Assembly (NCBI RefSeq): GCF_002259595.1 | Contig: NZ_MWWU01000002.1 | Location: 372,001 to 436,000, forward strand | Reading direction: 5' to 3' | DNA: 64,000 nucleotides | Source: Aeriscardovia aeriphila | Lineage (GTDB): Bacteria > Actinomycetota > Actinomycetes > Actinomycetales > Bifidobacteriaceae | Shown here: one piece after another, positions 49,458-57,400 of the stretch | How the letters are laid out: each line of letters opens with the position of its first letter | How positions within the stretch are numbered: position 1 is the stretch's first letter | Notes under the pieces: model-generated | What the model was told of the DNA's origin: nothing | Seen by the model: only the letters and a program-made list of their open reading frames with translations | Database searches by the model: none | Made by a program: the position numbers and the translations under genes

Positions 49458-49699
49458 TAGGCATGGCTTCATATGAGTTTGAGCATGATTGGCCTTTGAC
49501 TCCAGTAACAGATCCTGAAATAATTAGACGAACTAATGAGATTATGGGTATTCATCCTTATCCGAAAGAGAAGCAAGATTGGGTTAGCAAATACTCATAC
49601 CAGCTATATCTAGAGGGAAAGCCATTTTCAACTATCAAAGTGGCAGAAGAATATGATCTGCGTAAAGCGAATGGAACACTCGACGACGTATTCAAGTAG
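49454..49699 (+). CDS. small protein coupled to the head/ADP-ribosyltransferase gene
   Basis: An 81-aa acidic soluble protein (YEFEHDWPLTPVTDPEIIRRTNEIMGIHPYPKEKQDWVSKYSYQLYLEGKPFSTIKVAEEYDLRK). Not recognised. ATG 49454 overlaps the ADP-ribosyltransferase stop (ATGA) behind GAGGGAGGA; ATG 49463 is the alternative. The tight coupling makes it a candidate cognate inhibitor or loading partner, by inference only. Confidence 0.6.
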   Translation: MIGMASYEFEHDWPLTPVTDPEIIRRTNEIMGIHPYPKEKQDWVSKYSYQLYLEGKPFSTIKVAEEYDLRKANGTLDDVFK

Positions 49700-49713
49700 A
49701 GAAGACGAGAATA

Positions 49714-50076
49714 ATGCACATGGATGTTAGCCTTCTGAGGCGTATTCTCCAGCTTCTTGATGAAACCGGTGAACCTGTGGATGCCGAAGTGCTCACCAAT
49801 TCACACGTGAGTCAAGAGGTAGCCGCCTATCATATTTACCTTCTCATTGATGGTGGTTTTGTTGAGGGGCGTACCACGAAGGCTAACGGTGGCGGGATAG
49901 TTTTCGCTTCCGCAGTGCGCATGACGTGGGCAGGCCAACAGTTTTACGCGAACATTCGTTCCAACAAGATCTGGGATCAAGTGAAAAACGCTCTCGCCAC
50001 CATCGGTGGGAGCGCGAGCGTGCAAGTGTTGAGTTCTCTTGCCTTGCAAGCTGTGCAGCAGTCAATCCACATCTAA
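49714..50076 (+). CDS. DUF2513 domain protein
   Basis: A 120-aa protein matching the DUF2513 pattern: an N-terminal winged helix (MDVSLLRRILQLLDETGE...VSQEVAAYHIYLLIDGGFVEGR), then MTWAGQQFYANIRSNKIWDQVKNALATIGGSASVQVLSSLALQAVQQSIHI. Function unknown; DUF2513 genes are frequent accessory genes in prophages and often neighbour toxin-like genes. It is the last gene before a terminator inside the head region, so it may have been inserted as cargo with the preceding small gene. Confidence 0.8.
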   Translation: MHMDVSLLRRILQLLDETGEPVDAEVLTNSHVSQEVAAYHIYLLIDGGFVEGRTTKANGGGIVFASAVRMTWAGQQFYANIRSNKIWDQVKNALATIGGSASVQVLSSLALQAVQQSIHI

Positions 50077-50100
50077 GATATTTAGTTTTACTAATAGTTA

Positions 50101-50128
50101 AGGGCGTTCAATGGTGAGCGCCCTTTTC
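50101..50128 (+). terminator. terminator within the head gene block
   Basis: AGGGCGTT / AGCGCCCT stem with one G-U pair and a TTTTCTT tail, 24 bp after the DUF2513 gene. It separates packaging/head-initiation genes from scaffold and capsid. Confidence 0.75.
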
Positions 50129-50158
50129 TTATGCCCAAAACAGGGTTCAACAGTTTTA

Positions 50159-50177
50159 CCCAACACATGGTGTTGGG
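50159..50177 (+). repeat. leader hairpin before the scaffold gene
   Basis: Perfect eight-base arms CCCAACAC / GTGTTGGG with a three-base loop, about 80 bp before the scaffold ATG. No T tract, so more likely a 5'-UTR stabiliser or translational element for the highly expressed capsid genes. Confidence 0.5.
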
Positions 50178-50258
50178 GGCGTTGCTTTGTTCGCATCTTA
50201 ACAAGCCAGCACTCACCCTGCCTGGTGAGGAAATAAACAAACCCACGAAGGGGAAACC

Positions 50259-50747
50259 ATGGCCGAAAATACGGAAACCACCACACAAGAAAACACGAGT
50301 GAAACCAAGCCTGAAGTGAAAACCTTCACCCAGGAAGACGTGGATAGGATCGTGCAGGAACGCCTCGCCCGCTCGAAAAAGAGCGAGAAGAAGCAAGCCA
50401 ACGAACCCACGGAACCGAGCGAACAAGCTACACAGCAGGCAAGCGAACTCGAAGCACTGAGGCAAGAAAACGCCAAACTCACCAAGCAAATCGCAGACGC
50501 AGAACACGCACAAGCCGTCAACAAAATGCACCTGCAAATTGCCACCAAGTACGGCATCAGCGACCCCAGCATTCTTGTCGGAGACAATGAAGAAGAAGCC
50601 GAAGCATTCGCCAAAAAGCTTCTCGCCGTATTCAAGCCCTATGAGAATCTCGCCACCGCCAGAAGCAAGCAGGCCACTAACCCCACGAAAAAGCTGAGCC
50701 CTCGCGAAGACTTCGAGCGCGTCATGCGAAATCTCACACAACAGTAA
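50259..50747 (+). CDS. capsid scaffolding protein (DUF4355/gp20-like)
   Basis: A 162-aa, Glu/Lys/Gln-rich protein: FTQEDVDRIVQERLARSKKSEKK is the typical start of the DUF4355/phage scaffold group, then a coiled coil (ASELEALRQENAKLTKQIADAEHA), KYGISDPSIL and a C-terminal part that would bind the capsid protein. It chaperones prohead assembly and is lost on maturation. GAAGGGG upstream of ATG 50259; 26 bp before the capsid gene. Confidence 0.88.
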   Translation: MAENTETTTQENTSETKPEVKTFTQEDVDRIVQERLARSKKSEKKQANEPTEPSEQATQQASELEALRQENAKLTKQIADAEHAQAVNKMHLQIATKYGISDPSILVGDNEEEAEAFAKKLLAVFKPYENLATARSKQATNPTKKLSPREDFERVMRNLTQQ

Positions 50748-50773
50748 ACAAGCAACCCTAAGGAGGGTTTATC

Positions 50774-51679
50774 ATGGCAGATCCAACCATGGATCGTAAG
50801 AGTGAGCATTTGGAACTCACCCCAGAAACACAGGCAACTATTTGGAAGGATGCCGCTAACCAGTCTGCTTTCATGCAGTTGGCACAGAAGATTCCGCTGC
50901 CGGGCGCTGGTGTTCGCGTGCCTATCATCGTGGGCGAGCCACAGGCCGCTTGGGTGGGTGAGCGTGATGAAATCCCGAAGTCTGGTGTCACCTTCGAGAA
51001 GAAGGACATGATCCCGTACAAGATTGCGGTGATCATGCCATTCTCTAACGAGTTCAAGCGTGACTATCAGGCCTTGTACACGCAGATTAGCCAGATGGGC
51101 CCGTCTGCCATCGCCAAAGCCTTTGATCAGACCGTGATGGGCACTCTGACCAAGCCGGGTGAAGCCTTCGATACGTTGGAGAAGGCTGAGCGTGTGTCCC
51201 TTGGTACTACTTCTAAGAGCGTGTGGAACGCTTTGAACACTGCCGATGACAAGATTTCCGCTGTGAACGGTGCGCTGGATGGTTGGGCTCTTGCCCCGCA
51301 GGGTCGCTCTATCCTGCGTCAAACAACCGATAACAACGGCCGCCCACTCTTCCTCAACGGTACCGATGGTGCTGATGTGGCTACGATTCTGGGCTCTCCA
51401 ACCCACATTTCTCGCGGCATTCACGTTGACGCCACCGAAACTGGCGGTGATTCCCATGATCAGCATCTGGATGAGGTTGTGGGTGTGGCTGGCGAGTTCG
51501 CCTCTGCTGCATGGGGTGCTGTTTCCGCCCTCGACCTGTCTGTGTCCGAGCAGGCAAGCTTGAAGATTGATGGTCAGCAGGTGAACTTGTGGGAGAATGA
51601 CATGTTCGCCGTGCGCATCAAGATGACCGTGGGCTTCCGCATCAGGGATATTCACCGATTCGTACTGCTGACGAAGTGA
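50774..51679 (+). CDS. major capsid protein (HK97 fold)
   Basis: A 301-aa shell protein with WKDAANQSAFMQLAQKIPLPGAGVRVPIIVGEPQAAWVGERDEIPKSGVTFEKKDMIPYKIAVIMPFSNEF near the N-terminus, the standard E-loop and spine region of HK97-type capsid proteins. The C-terminal segment FAVRIKMTVGFRIRDIHRFVLL closes it. The AAGGAGGGTTTATC ribosome site is the strongest in the late genes. Codon use (GGT, GTG, CTG-rich) resembles highly expressed host genes more than its neighbours do. Confidence 0.94.
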   Translation: MADPTMDRKSEHLELTPETQATIWKDAANQSAFMQLAQKIPLPGAGVRVPIIVGEPQAAWVGERDEIPKSGVTFEKKDMIPYKIAVIMPFSNEFKRDYQALYTQISQMGPSAIAKAFDQTVMGTLTKPGEAFDTLEKAERVSLGTTSKSVWNALNTADDKISAVNGALDGWALAPQGRSILRQTTDNNGRPLFLNGTDGADVATILGSPTHISRGIHVDATETGGDSHDQHLDEVVGVAGEFASAAWGAVSALDLSVSEQASLKIDGQQVNLWENDMFAVRIKMTVGFRIRDIHRFVLLTK

Positions 51680-51686
51680 GCGGCTG

Positions 51687-52049
51687 ATGAGTGAACCGTT
51701 CGCCACGGTTGACGACCTTGAGAAACGCTGGCATGTTCTCTCACTGAGTGAGAGGGGACAGGCCAGCGTTCTTCTTGAGGACGCTTCAGCCCTCATTCGC
51801 GCACAATCACCCTGGCAAAGCTTGGACAGTGGACTCTTGCGCTCTATTGTTTGCGCGATGGTCAAGCGTGCCATGAACATGGGCGAAAGCGCGGGAGTGA
51901 GCGTCACCAGTCAAAACGTCGGTGGGGTGAGTGAGTCTTTCACTTTCGCTAACCCTAATGGTGACTTGTATTTCACCGCTCAGGAGCGCAAGCTGCTCAA
52001 GATTGGCACGCAAACCGCACGGAGCCTGCCGTTACAGGAGGGCTTGTGA
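51687..52049 (+). CDS. head-tail connector (Gp15/Gp19-like adaptor)
   Basis: A 120-aa helical protein: FATVDDLEKRWHVLSLSERGQASVLLEDASALIRAQSPW ... SIVCAMVKRAMN, then a GVSVTSQNVGGVSESFTFANPNGDLYFTAQERKLLKI segment. This matches the actinophage Gp19/Gp15/Gp42-type head-tail adaptor that sits under the portal. GAGCGGCTG upstream; gene order capsid-adaptor-closure supports it. Confidence 0.85.
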   Translation: MSEPFATVDDLEKRWHVLSLSERGQASVLLEDASALIRAQSPWQSLDSGLLRSIVCAMVKRAMNMGESAGVSVTSQNVGGVSESFTFANPNGDLYFTAQERKLLKIGTQTARSLPLQEGL

Positions 52050-52387
52050 TGCAAGGAATCACTATCACTGTTCACTATCCTGCTCGCGTGACGCGCAATG
52101 CGTTGGGAGAGGCGGAAACCGAATACGAGGATGAGCAAGTCGCTAACGTGCTCATTCTCCCACCCACGACAACTGACCTAGCTAATTTTGAGCATGGGGA
52201 GGGCGTGGGGTTGAGCGGTATTGTCTATTTCCCGCGCACGTGGAAGTATCGCAGCCTCAAGGGCGCAACAATCGAACACCAATTCGGCGTGTTCAGCGTG
52301 ATTGGTGACCCGATGCCCGCGCAAACGGGGTTGAAGCCTACACGATGGTTGGCGATGCCCGTTTACGTAAGTAGGCAGGAAGGCTAA
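52049..52387 (+). CDS. head closure / head-tail joining protein
   Basis: A 112-aa beta-rich protein (ITITVHYPARVTRNALGEAETEYEDEQVANVLILPPTT ... GIVYFPRTWKYRSLKGATIEHQFGVFSVIGDPMPAQTGLKP). Its position as second gene after the capsid and its beta-barrel-like pattern fit the head completion ring protein. The ATG overlaps the adaptor stop by one base (TGATG). Confidence 0.72.
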   Translation: MQGITITVHYPARVTRNALGEAETEYEDEQVANVLILPPTTTDLANFEHGEGVGLSGIVYFPRTWKYRSLKGATIEHQFGVFSVIGDPMPAQTGLKPTRWLAMPVYVSRQEG

Positions 52388-52389
52388 CC

Positions 52390-52701
52390 ATGGGAAACGT
52401 TCGAATCGAATGGAACAACCCCGACTGGCGGCGATTGCGCAGAAGCCCGGCCTTAACCACAGAGCTGAATAACCAGGCTATCCGCTTGCAACAGCAGGCC
52501 AATAAGATGGCCAAACACAAGGGCACAGGCTACTTCGCTATCAATGCAAAACCTACAGAATATGGTCAAATTGCCCTGGTAACTACCGGGTATGGTAATG
52601 GTGCAGACACCCTTCAACAGGTGCGAGACAACATGATTGACCAGGCTAAGCACCACACTTTGCAAAAAGCCGTGCGAGCTATCGCGAAAGGTGGAGCATG
52701 A
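52390..52701 (+). CDS. tail-completion/neck protein, HK97 gp10-like position
   Basis: A 103-aa protein (WRRLRRSPALTTELNNQAIRLQQQANKMAKHKGTGYFAINAKPTEYGQIALVTTGYGN ... KAVRAIAKGGA). The combination of a helical start and a YG-rich strand is like HK97 gp10 family members that occupy this slot. Assigned mainly by position. ATGA overlap with the next gene. Confidence 0.65.
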   Translation: MGNVRIEWNNPDWRRLRRSPALTTELNNQAIRLQQQANKMAKHKGTGYFAINAKPTEYGQIALVTTGYGNGADTLQQVRDNMIDQAKHHTLQKAVRAIAKGGA

Positions 52702-53078
52702 TTAGCGCTACCGCACTGTTGATTGATGCTCTCCAGCAGGCGGGATTACAAGCAGGCGTGAGTGTTCCTGGTAATCTCCGACCACCGTATGAGTTCGTCA
52801 CCGTCGAACGGGTTGGCGGAAACGTTGACCTGTACGGTAAGCGCGACACCGCCGCGATGGTGATTGAAGTGTATGAGAAGAGCATGTTGGCGGCGGAAGA
52901 AGTAGCCGCGAACATTGTTATCCCTCTCATCGTAAACCTATCCCAGAGTGTGACTGCTGTTCTCAAGACGGAGATTACCTCTCACCTGGATAATCCCATG
53001 CCAGTAGGCACTTCTGTTGTGCCTTGTTATGAAATCAACGTCCAAATCACATTGGAGGCCAATTATGGCAGAAAATAA
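52698..53078 (+). CDS. tail terminator protein
   Basis: A 126-aa alpha/beta protein (ATALLIDALQQAGLQAGVSVPGNLRPPYEFVTVERVGGNVDLYGKRDTAAMVIEVYEKSMLAAEEVA ... CYEINVQITLEAN). Minor-capsid/tail-terminator proteins of siphoviruses have this order of helix, strand and the VTVERxGG element. It caps the tail tube. Its 3' end overlaps the tail tube gene by 14 bases. Confidence 0.78.
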   Translation: MISATALLIDALQQAGLQAGVSVPGNLRPPYEFVTVERVGGNVDLYGKRDTAAMVIEVYEKSMLAAEEVAANIVIPLIVNLSQSVTAVLKTEITSHLDNPMPVGTSVVPCYEINVQITLEANYGRK

Positions 53079-53628
53079 TACCGCTGAAATCGCCCTTGGT
53101 AAGGGCAACGTGCTCGGCTACGTGTTCGTAGCGCCCATGGGTACGGCTCTTCCTACGGATGCGACTACCAAGCTGGATACGAAGTACACGAACCTCGGCT
53201 ATGTTTCCGAAGATGGCATCACGAATGCCACGGATACGGATACCACCGAAGTTAACGATATGAATGGTACTAAGGTGCTCTCCGTCGTTTCCTCCTATGG
53301 TGAGACATACCAGTTCGCGCTCTTGCAGACGAACGAGGACACCCTCAAGCTGCGCTATGGTAACTCTCGCGTGACCAAGCAAAACGGTAAGATTACCGTA
53401 TTCCACGGTATCCCCACCGGCGATCACATGCGCTTGGTGTTTGACCTCGTGATGAACGATCAGCCAAAGCGTATTGTCGTGCCTGATGCCACGCTCTCTG
53501 AAGTTGACGATCTGCAGTACCACTCTGGTGATGCTGTTATGTACACGATGACGTTTAACGCGAACCCTTCCGCTGAGATTCAGGGCAACACGTCGGTTGA
53601 CTACATCGGTACTGCTGCTGAAGAGTAA
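53065..53628 (+). CDS. major tail (tube) protein
   Basis: A 187-aa protein (EIALGKGNVLGYVFVAPMGTALPTDATTKLDTKYTNLGYVSEDGITNATDTDTTEVNDMNGTKVLSVVSSYGETYQFALLQTNEDTLKLRYG), characteristic of actinophage/Lactococcus-type tube proteins. Many hexamers stack into the tail. ATG 53065 follows TGGAGGCC. The codon bias is as strong as in the capsid gene, in line with high copy number. Confidence 0.9.
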   Translation: MAENNTAEIALGKGNVLGYVFVAPMGTALPTDATTKLDTKYTNLGYVSEDGITNATDTDTTEVNDMNGTKVLSVVSSYGETYQFALLQTNEDTLKLRYGNSRVTKQNGKITVFHGIPTGDHMRLVFDLVMNDQPKRIVVPDATLSEVDDLQYHSGDAVMYTMTFNANPSAEIQGNTSVDYIGTAAEE

Positions 53629-53726
53629 GTGAGTCGTGTGTGAGGAGGCTTTGCGGTTTTCCCTTCTCACGCCGTTGTATTCCGCGCGAGAAAACCGCCA
53701 CATTTATCTTTCACTTGGAGAACCTT

Positions 53727-54035
53727 ATGGCTGATATTGAGAAGACTTTAACAACCGACGGCAAGCGCACCATTACCATTCACGGTATGAAACTCACCGT
53801 TGATCCTGCTGTGATGGACGATATGCGCGTGATGAATTGGCTGTACACGATCCAGCATCCTGAATCCGATGATGATGATGGAGTGCTGGTCATGGTGCCT
53901 CTTATTCGCACCCTATTTGGCAAGGATTATCAGAAGATCATGGATCATCTGGCAGAAGCTGATGGTCGTATCCCGATGCAGAAGGTGGCTAACTTTCTCA
54001 CTGAGTTTATGAGTAAGGTTAACCCAAACTCCTAA
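53727..54035 (+). CDS. tail assembly chaperone, short form (gpG-like)
   Basis: A 102-aa protein (MADIEKTLTTDGKRTITIHGMKLTVDPAVMDDMRVMNWLYTI...MVPLIRTLFGKDYQKIMDHL...KVANFLTEFMSKVNPNS) located between tail tube and tape measure, the gpG slot. It binds the tape measure during tail assembly. TTGGAGAACC precedes ATG 53727. A canonical slippery heptamer lies just before the stop, so a longer G-T fusion is also made. Confidence 0.85.
   Translation: MADIEKTLTTDGKRTITIHGMKLTVDPAVMDDMRVMNWLYTIQHPESDDDDGVLVMVPLIRTLFGKDYQKIMDHLAEADGRIPMQKVANFLTEFMSKVNPNS
54023..54029 (+). promoter_or_regulatory. -1 ribosomal frameshift site CCCAAAC
   Basis: C-CCA-AAC in the zero frame fits X-XXY-YYZ exactly, two codons before the gpG stop (TAA 54033-54035). 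Frame -1 has three stops just upstream (54002, 54014, 54020) but is open from 54023 to 54418, so slippage exactly here yields a fusion of about 231 aa. Confidence 0.88.
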
Positions 54036-54421
54036 CGCTCGTAGCAATGCTGGAACACGCGGATATACTCCAAGCGGATTTCCAGCGTTTCTACGGGCTC
54101 AACCTCGCTCTCCTCACCCACAGTTTGGATGTGATGCGGGCGGCTAATCTCGCCGCTCACCTGCCGCTTGACGCCCTGATCTGGCGCAAATTCAGTAAGC
54201 AAGCTGAATGGAGTACCGCCGAGTACCTGCTCGCCAATATTGCTGATGCCACTGCGTTTCTTGCCTGGACGAAGAGCAAAGATGCGCAACTCCACGGTGC
54301 GAAGTGGAAAGGTCAGATTAAACGCCCCGGCCAGCAAACGGAGCAAGAGAAGATGGTTACCGCGCAAGCGGTCAGCGCGGAAACTCTCGCTCGCATTTTC
54401 CATGATGATATTGAGAGGTAA
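54029..54421 (+). CDS. tail assembly chaperone, frameshift extension (gpT-like)
   Basis: About 130 codons read only after the -1 slip: LLTLVAMLEHADILQADFQRFYGLNLALLTHSLDVMRAANLAAHLPLDALIWRKF and onward. The ATG at 54047 has no ribosome site, which supports expression as a G-T fusion rather than a separate gene. The FQRFYGLNL and LAAHLPLDALIWRK patterns fit the second tail chaperone of actinophages. The tape measure gene starts four bases on. Confidence 0.82.
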   Translation, partial: LLTLVAMLEHADILQADFQRFYGLNLALLTHSLDVMRAANLAAHLPLDALIWRKFSKQAEWSTAEYLLANIADATAFLAWTKSKDAQLHGAKWKGQIKRPGQQTEQEKMVTAQAVSAETLARIFHDDIER

Positions 54422-54424
54422 ATT

Positions 54425-57400
54425 ATGGCACTTACTCTCGCACAAGCCTACGTGTCCATCGTCCCTAGCCTGAAAGGTGTAGGCTCTGCCATCAGTAAGG
54501 CGTTCAACGAAGCAGGACAACAGGTAGGCCAACAAGCAGGGCAACAGCAGGGGAAGAGCTTCTCTGCTGGGTTCAGCGCGAAAGCAGGCGCCATCATGGG
54601 TGCCGTCAGCGCCGTGGTAGGCAAGGCAGCGAGTGTCATCAGCTCATCCCTTTCCAGTGCTGTCTCCCGCGCTGACATGATGACTAACTTCCCCAAACAG
54701 ATGAAGAATCTAGGTTATTCAGCCAAGGACGCAGCCGCCTCCATCCTGAAGATCAGTAAGAGCTTGGACGGCCTGCCAACTACATCTTCTGCGATGACTG
54801 GCATGGTTACGAGCCTCGCACCACTCACCAAGAATCTGGATGAAGCCACCGATATTTCTCTGGCTTTCAACAACGCCATGCTGGCTGGCGGTGCTTCAAC
54901 CATGGAGCAGGAGAACGCGCTCACTCAGTACACGCAGATGTTATCTGCGGGCAAGGTGGATATGCAGGCTTGGCGTTCTGTGCAGGCGGCTATGCCTGGC
55001 CAGCTGAACCAGCTTGCAGAGGCCTTACTTGGCGCAGACCACAACGGCAACGACCTGTACGAGGCGATGAAAAAGGGAACGGTGAGCTTCGACGACTTCA
55101 ACAAGGCCGTCGTTAAGCTCAACAAGGACGGTTTCGGCAAATACGCTTCCTTCGCCCAACAGGCTAAAGATGCCACTCAGGGTATTGGCACGGCCATGGA
55201 GAACGTGAAGAACCGTGTTGCCAAGGCTGTGGAGAAGGTTGTCGAAGCCGTTGGCGTGAACCAGATTGCTGGCGCAATCAACGCCTTCAGCTCCCAGTTT
55301 GGCAAAATCGGCGACGCGGCAGCCAGCATGGTAACCGCCGTGAAGAAATACCTCACCGATTTGTGGAAGAGCCTGCAGTCTTCGGATAAGCTCAAGCCAT
55401 TTATCCAGGGCTTTGATGAGATTAAGAGCGCTATCCAGCGCATGCTCGGTTCCATTAATTGGCAGGCGCTCGCCCCACCAGACGCGATTATCACGCTGAT
55501 TGATGGTCTTGGGGTCGTTTTCCAACGCATGGCAGGCGTTGCTGCGAAAGCCATTGATAGCATCGGCAGTATTATGCAGCATCTCTCACCTGCAATCGGT
55601 GCAGTGGCCCAAGCCTTCGCCAAAGTGCTGGAGAGCATTCTCAACATTAAAACCAGCGGCCTTGATGGCAGCATCTTGTCCAAGGGCTTTGATGCTGCCA
55701 CGGCGGTGATTAACAAGACGCTTGATGTGCTGACTGGCTTGGGCAACTGGGTGGCGAACAACGCTGACGCGGTAACAGCAGGTATCACTACTATTGGTGG
55801 TGCTTTCACTGCGTTCAAAGTTGTGAAAGACGTGCAAAACACTCTCAAGAACTTTGGCCCCGAGATTATGACCGCCACTGAGTACGTGCCGCAAATCATG
55901 GCTAACTGGAAGGGCGGCTTTGCTGGTGCAGCCCAAGGCGTTGGCGAGCTCGCTAAGGTTATCCCACAATTAGGCGGATTAGCTAAAGGATTGAGCGGTC
56001 TACAAAACTTCAAGAAAGTACTGGGAGATAACAAATTCGCCCTCATTGCAGCGGGAATTGCTGCAGTAGTTGCTGGGCTCACAGTCTTCTTCACAAAGAC
56101 GAAGACTGGCCAGCAGTTGTGGCAGAGATTCATGAGGGTGCTTCAGTCTGCGTGGCAAGCTGTACAACCAGTATTCCAAGCTGGTTTGCAAGTGGTGCAG
56201 AACGTGCTTCAAACCATGGGTAATGCGTTTAAAAACCTCTGGTCTGCGATTCAGCCGGTTCTCTCCACAATTGGCACGGCGATTGGAACGGCCTTTGGCA
56301 ATATCGTGAATGCGATTAAACCAATCTTCCAACAGATCGGGCCTGCGATAACTAACGTATTCACCACGATTGGTAACGCGATCAAACCTTTGGTGAGTAG
56401 TATTGGGCCTGCCTTGCAGTCAGTGTTCCAAAATATTGGGAATGCGCTCAAACCAGTGGGAGATCTGCTGGGAAGCATCTTTGCACCGAATGTGGCAGCA
56501 CAGGGACAAGCGTTCCAAAACCTCTTCACCGGTTTGGTCGATGTCGTCAAATCCTTGCAACCTGCATTCCAACAGCTAGCTGATACGCTGGGCACAGCAT
56601 TCCAGCAGAACGGTGAAGCGTTCAAATCCTTGTTCCAGCAAATCGGCGATATCTTCACACAGCTTGGGCCTACATTTGCTGAAATCGGCAAAACGTTGGG
56701 GGATGCGTTCGCCCAGATTGGGCAGGCGCTGGCTCAAATCATGCCACAGCTGATGAAGCTAGGCAGTGAAGTCTTCACTCAGATTGCGAATGCGGTTGCT
56801 CAGGTTATTCCGCCGATTATGGATGCGTTGAAGCAGATTCTGCCGATTCTTGGCCAGATTATGCCGATTCTCATGCAGCTGGCTGGTACGGTGATTATGG
56901 CAATCGTGGGCGCTGTGCAAACCTTGCTCCCGCCGATTATGCAGATTATCTCTCAGGTTTTGCCGGTTATCGTGCAGTTGGTGGCGCAGGTTGTTCCGGT
57001 GATTGCTAGTCTGGTTCAAACTTTGGTGTCTGCGCTTGTGCCGGTAATTCAGGTGATTATGGCTGCCGTTGCGGCGATTCTGCCGGTTATCGCTACACTG
57101 GTGGCAACCATCATCAGCGCGCTCATGCCAATCATCACAGCTATCGTGAATGTGATTACCGCGCTTCTGCCGATTATCACCACGGTGATTACGGGCATCT
57201 TGCAGATTGTCCAACCGATTATCGTGATGATTAGCGGAATCATCCAAGGTGTCGTGCAAATCCTGCAAGGCGTTATCGATTTCCTCACCGGTGTTTTCAC
57301 GGGCAACTGGAGCCAAGCATGGCAAGGAATTCAAGAGTACTTCAGCGGTGTGTGGAACGTCATCAAGAGCGTTTTCACGGGCATCTGGAACACGCTTGTT

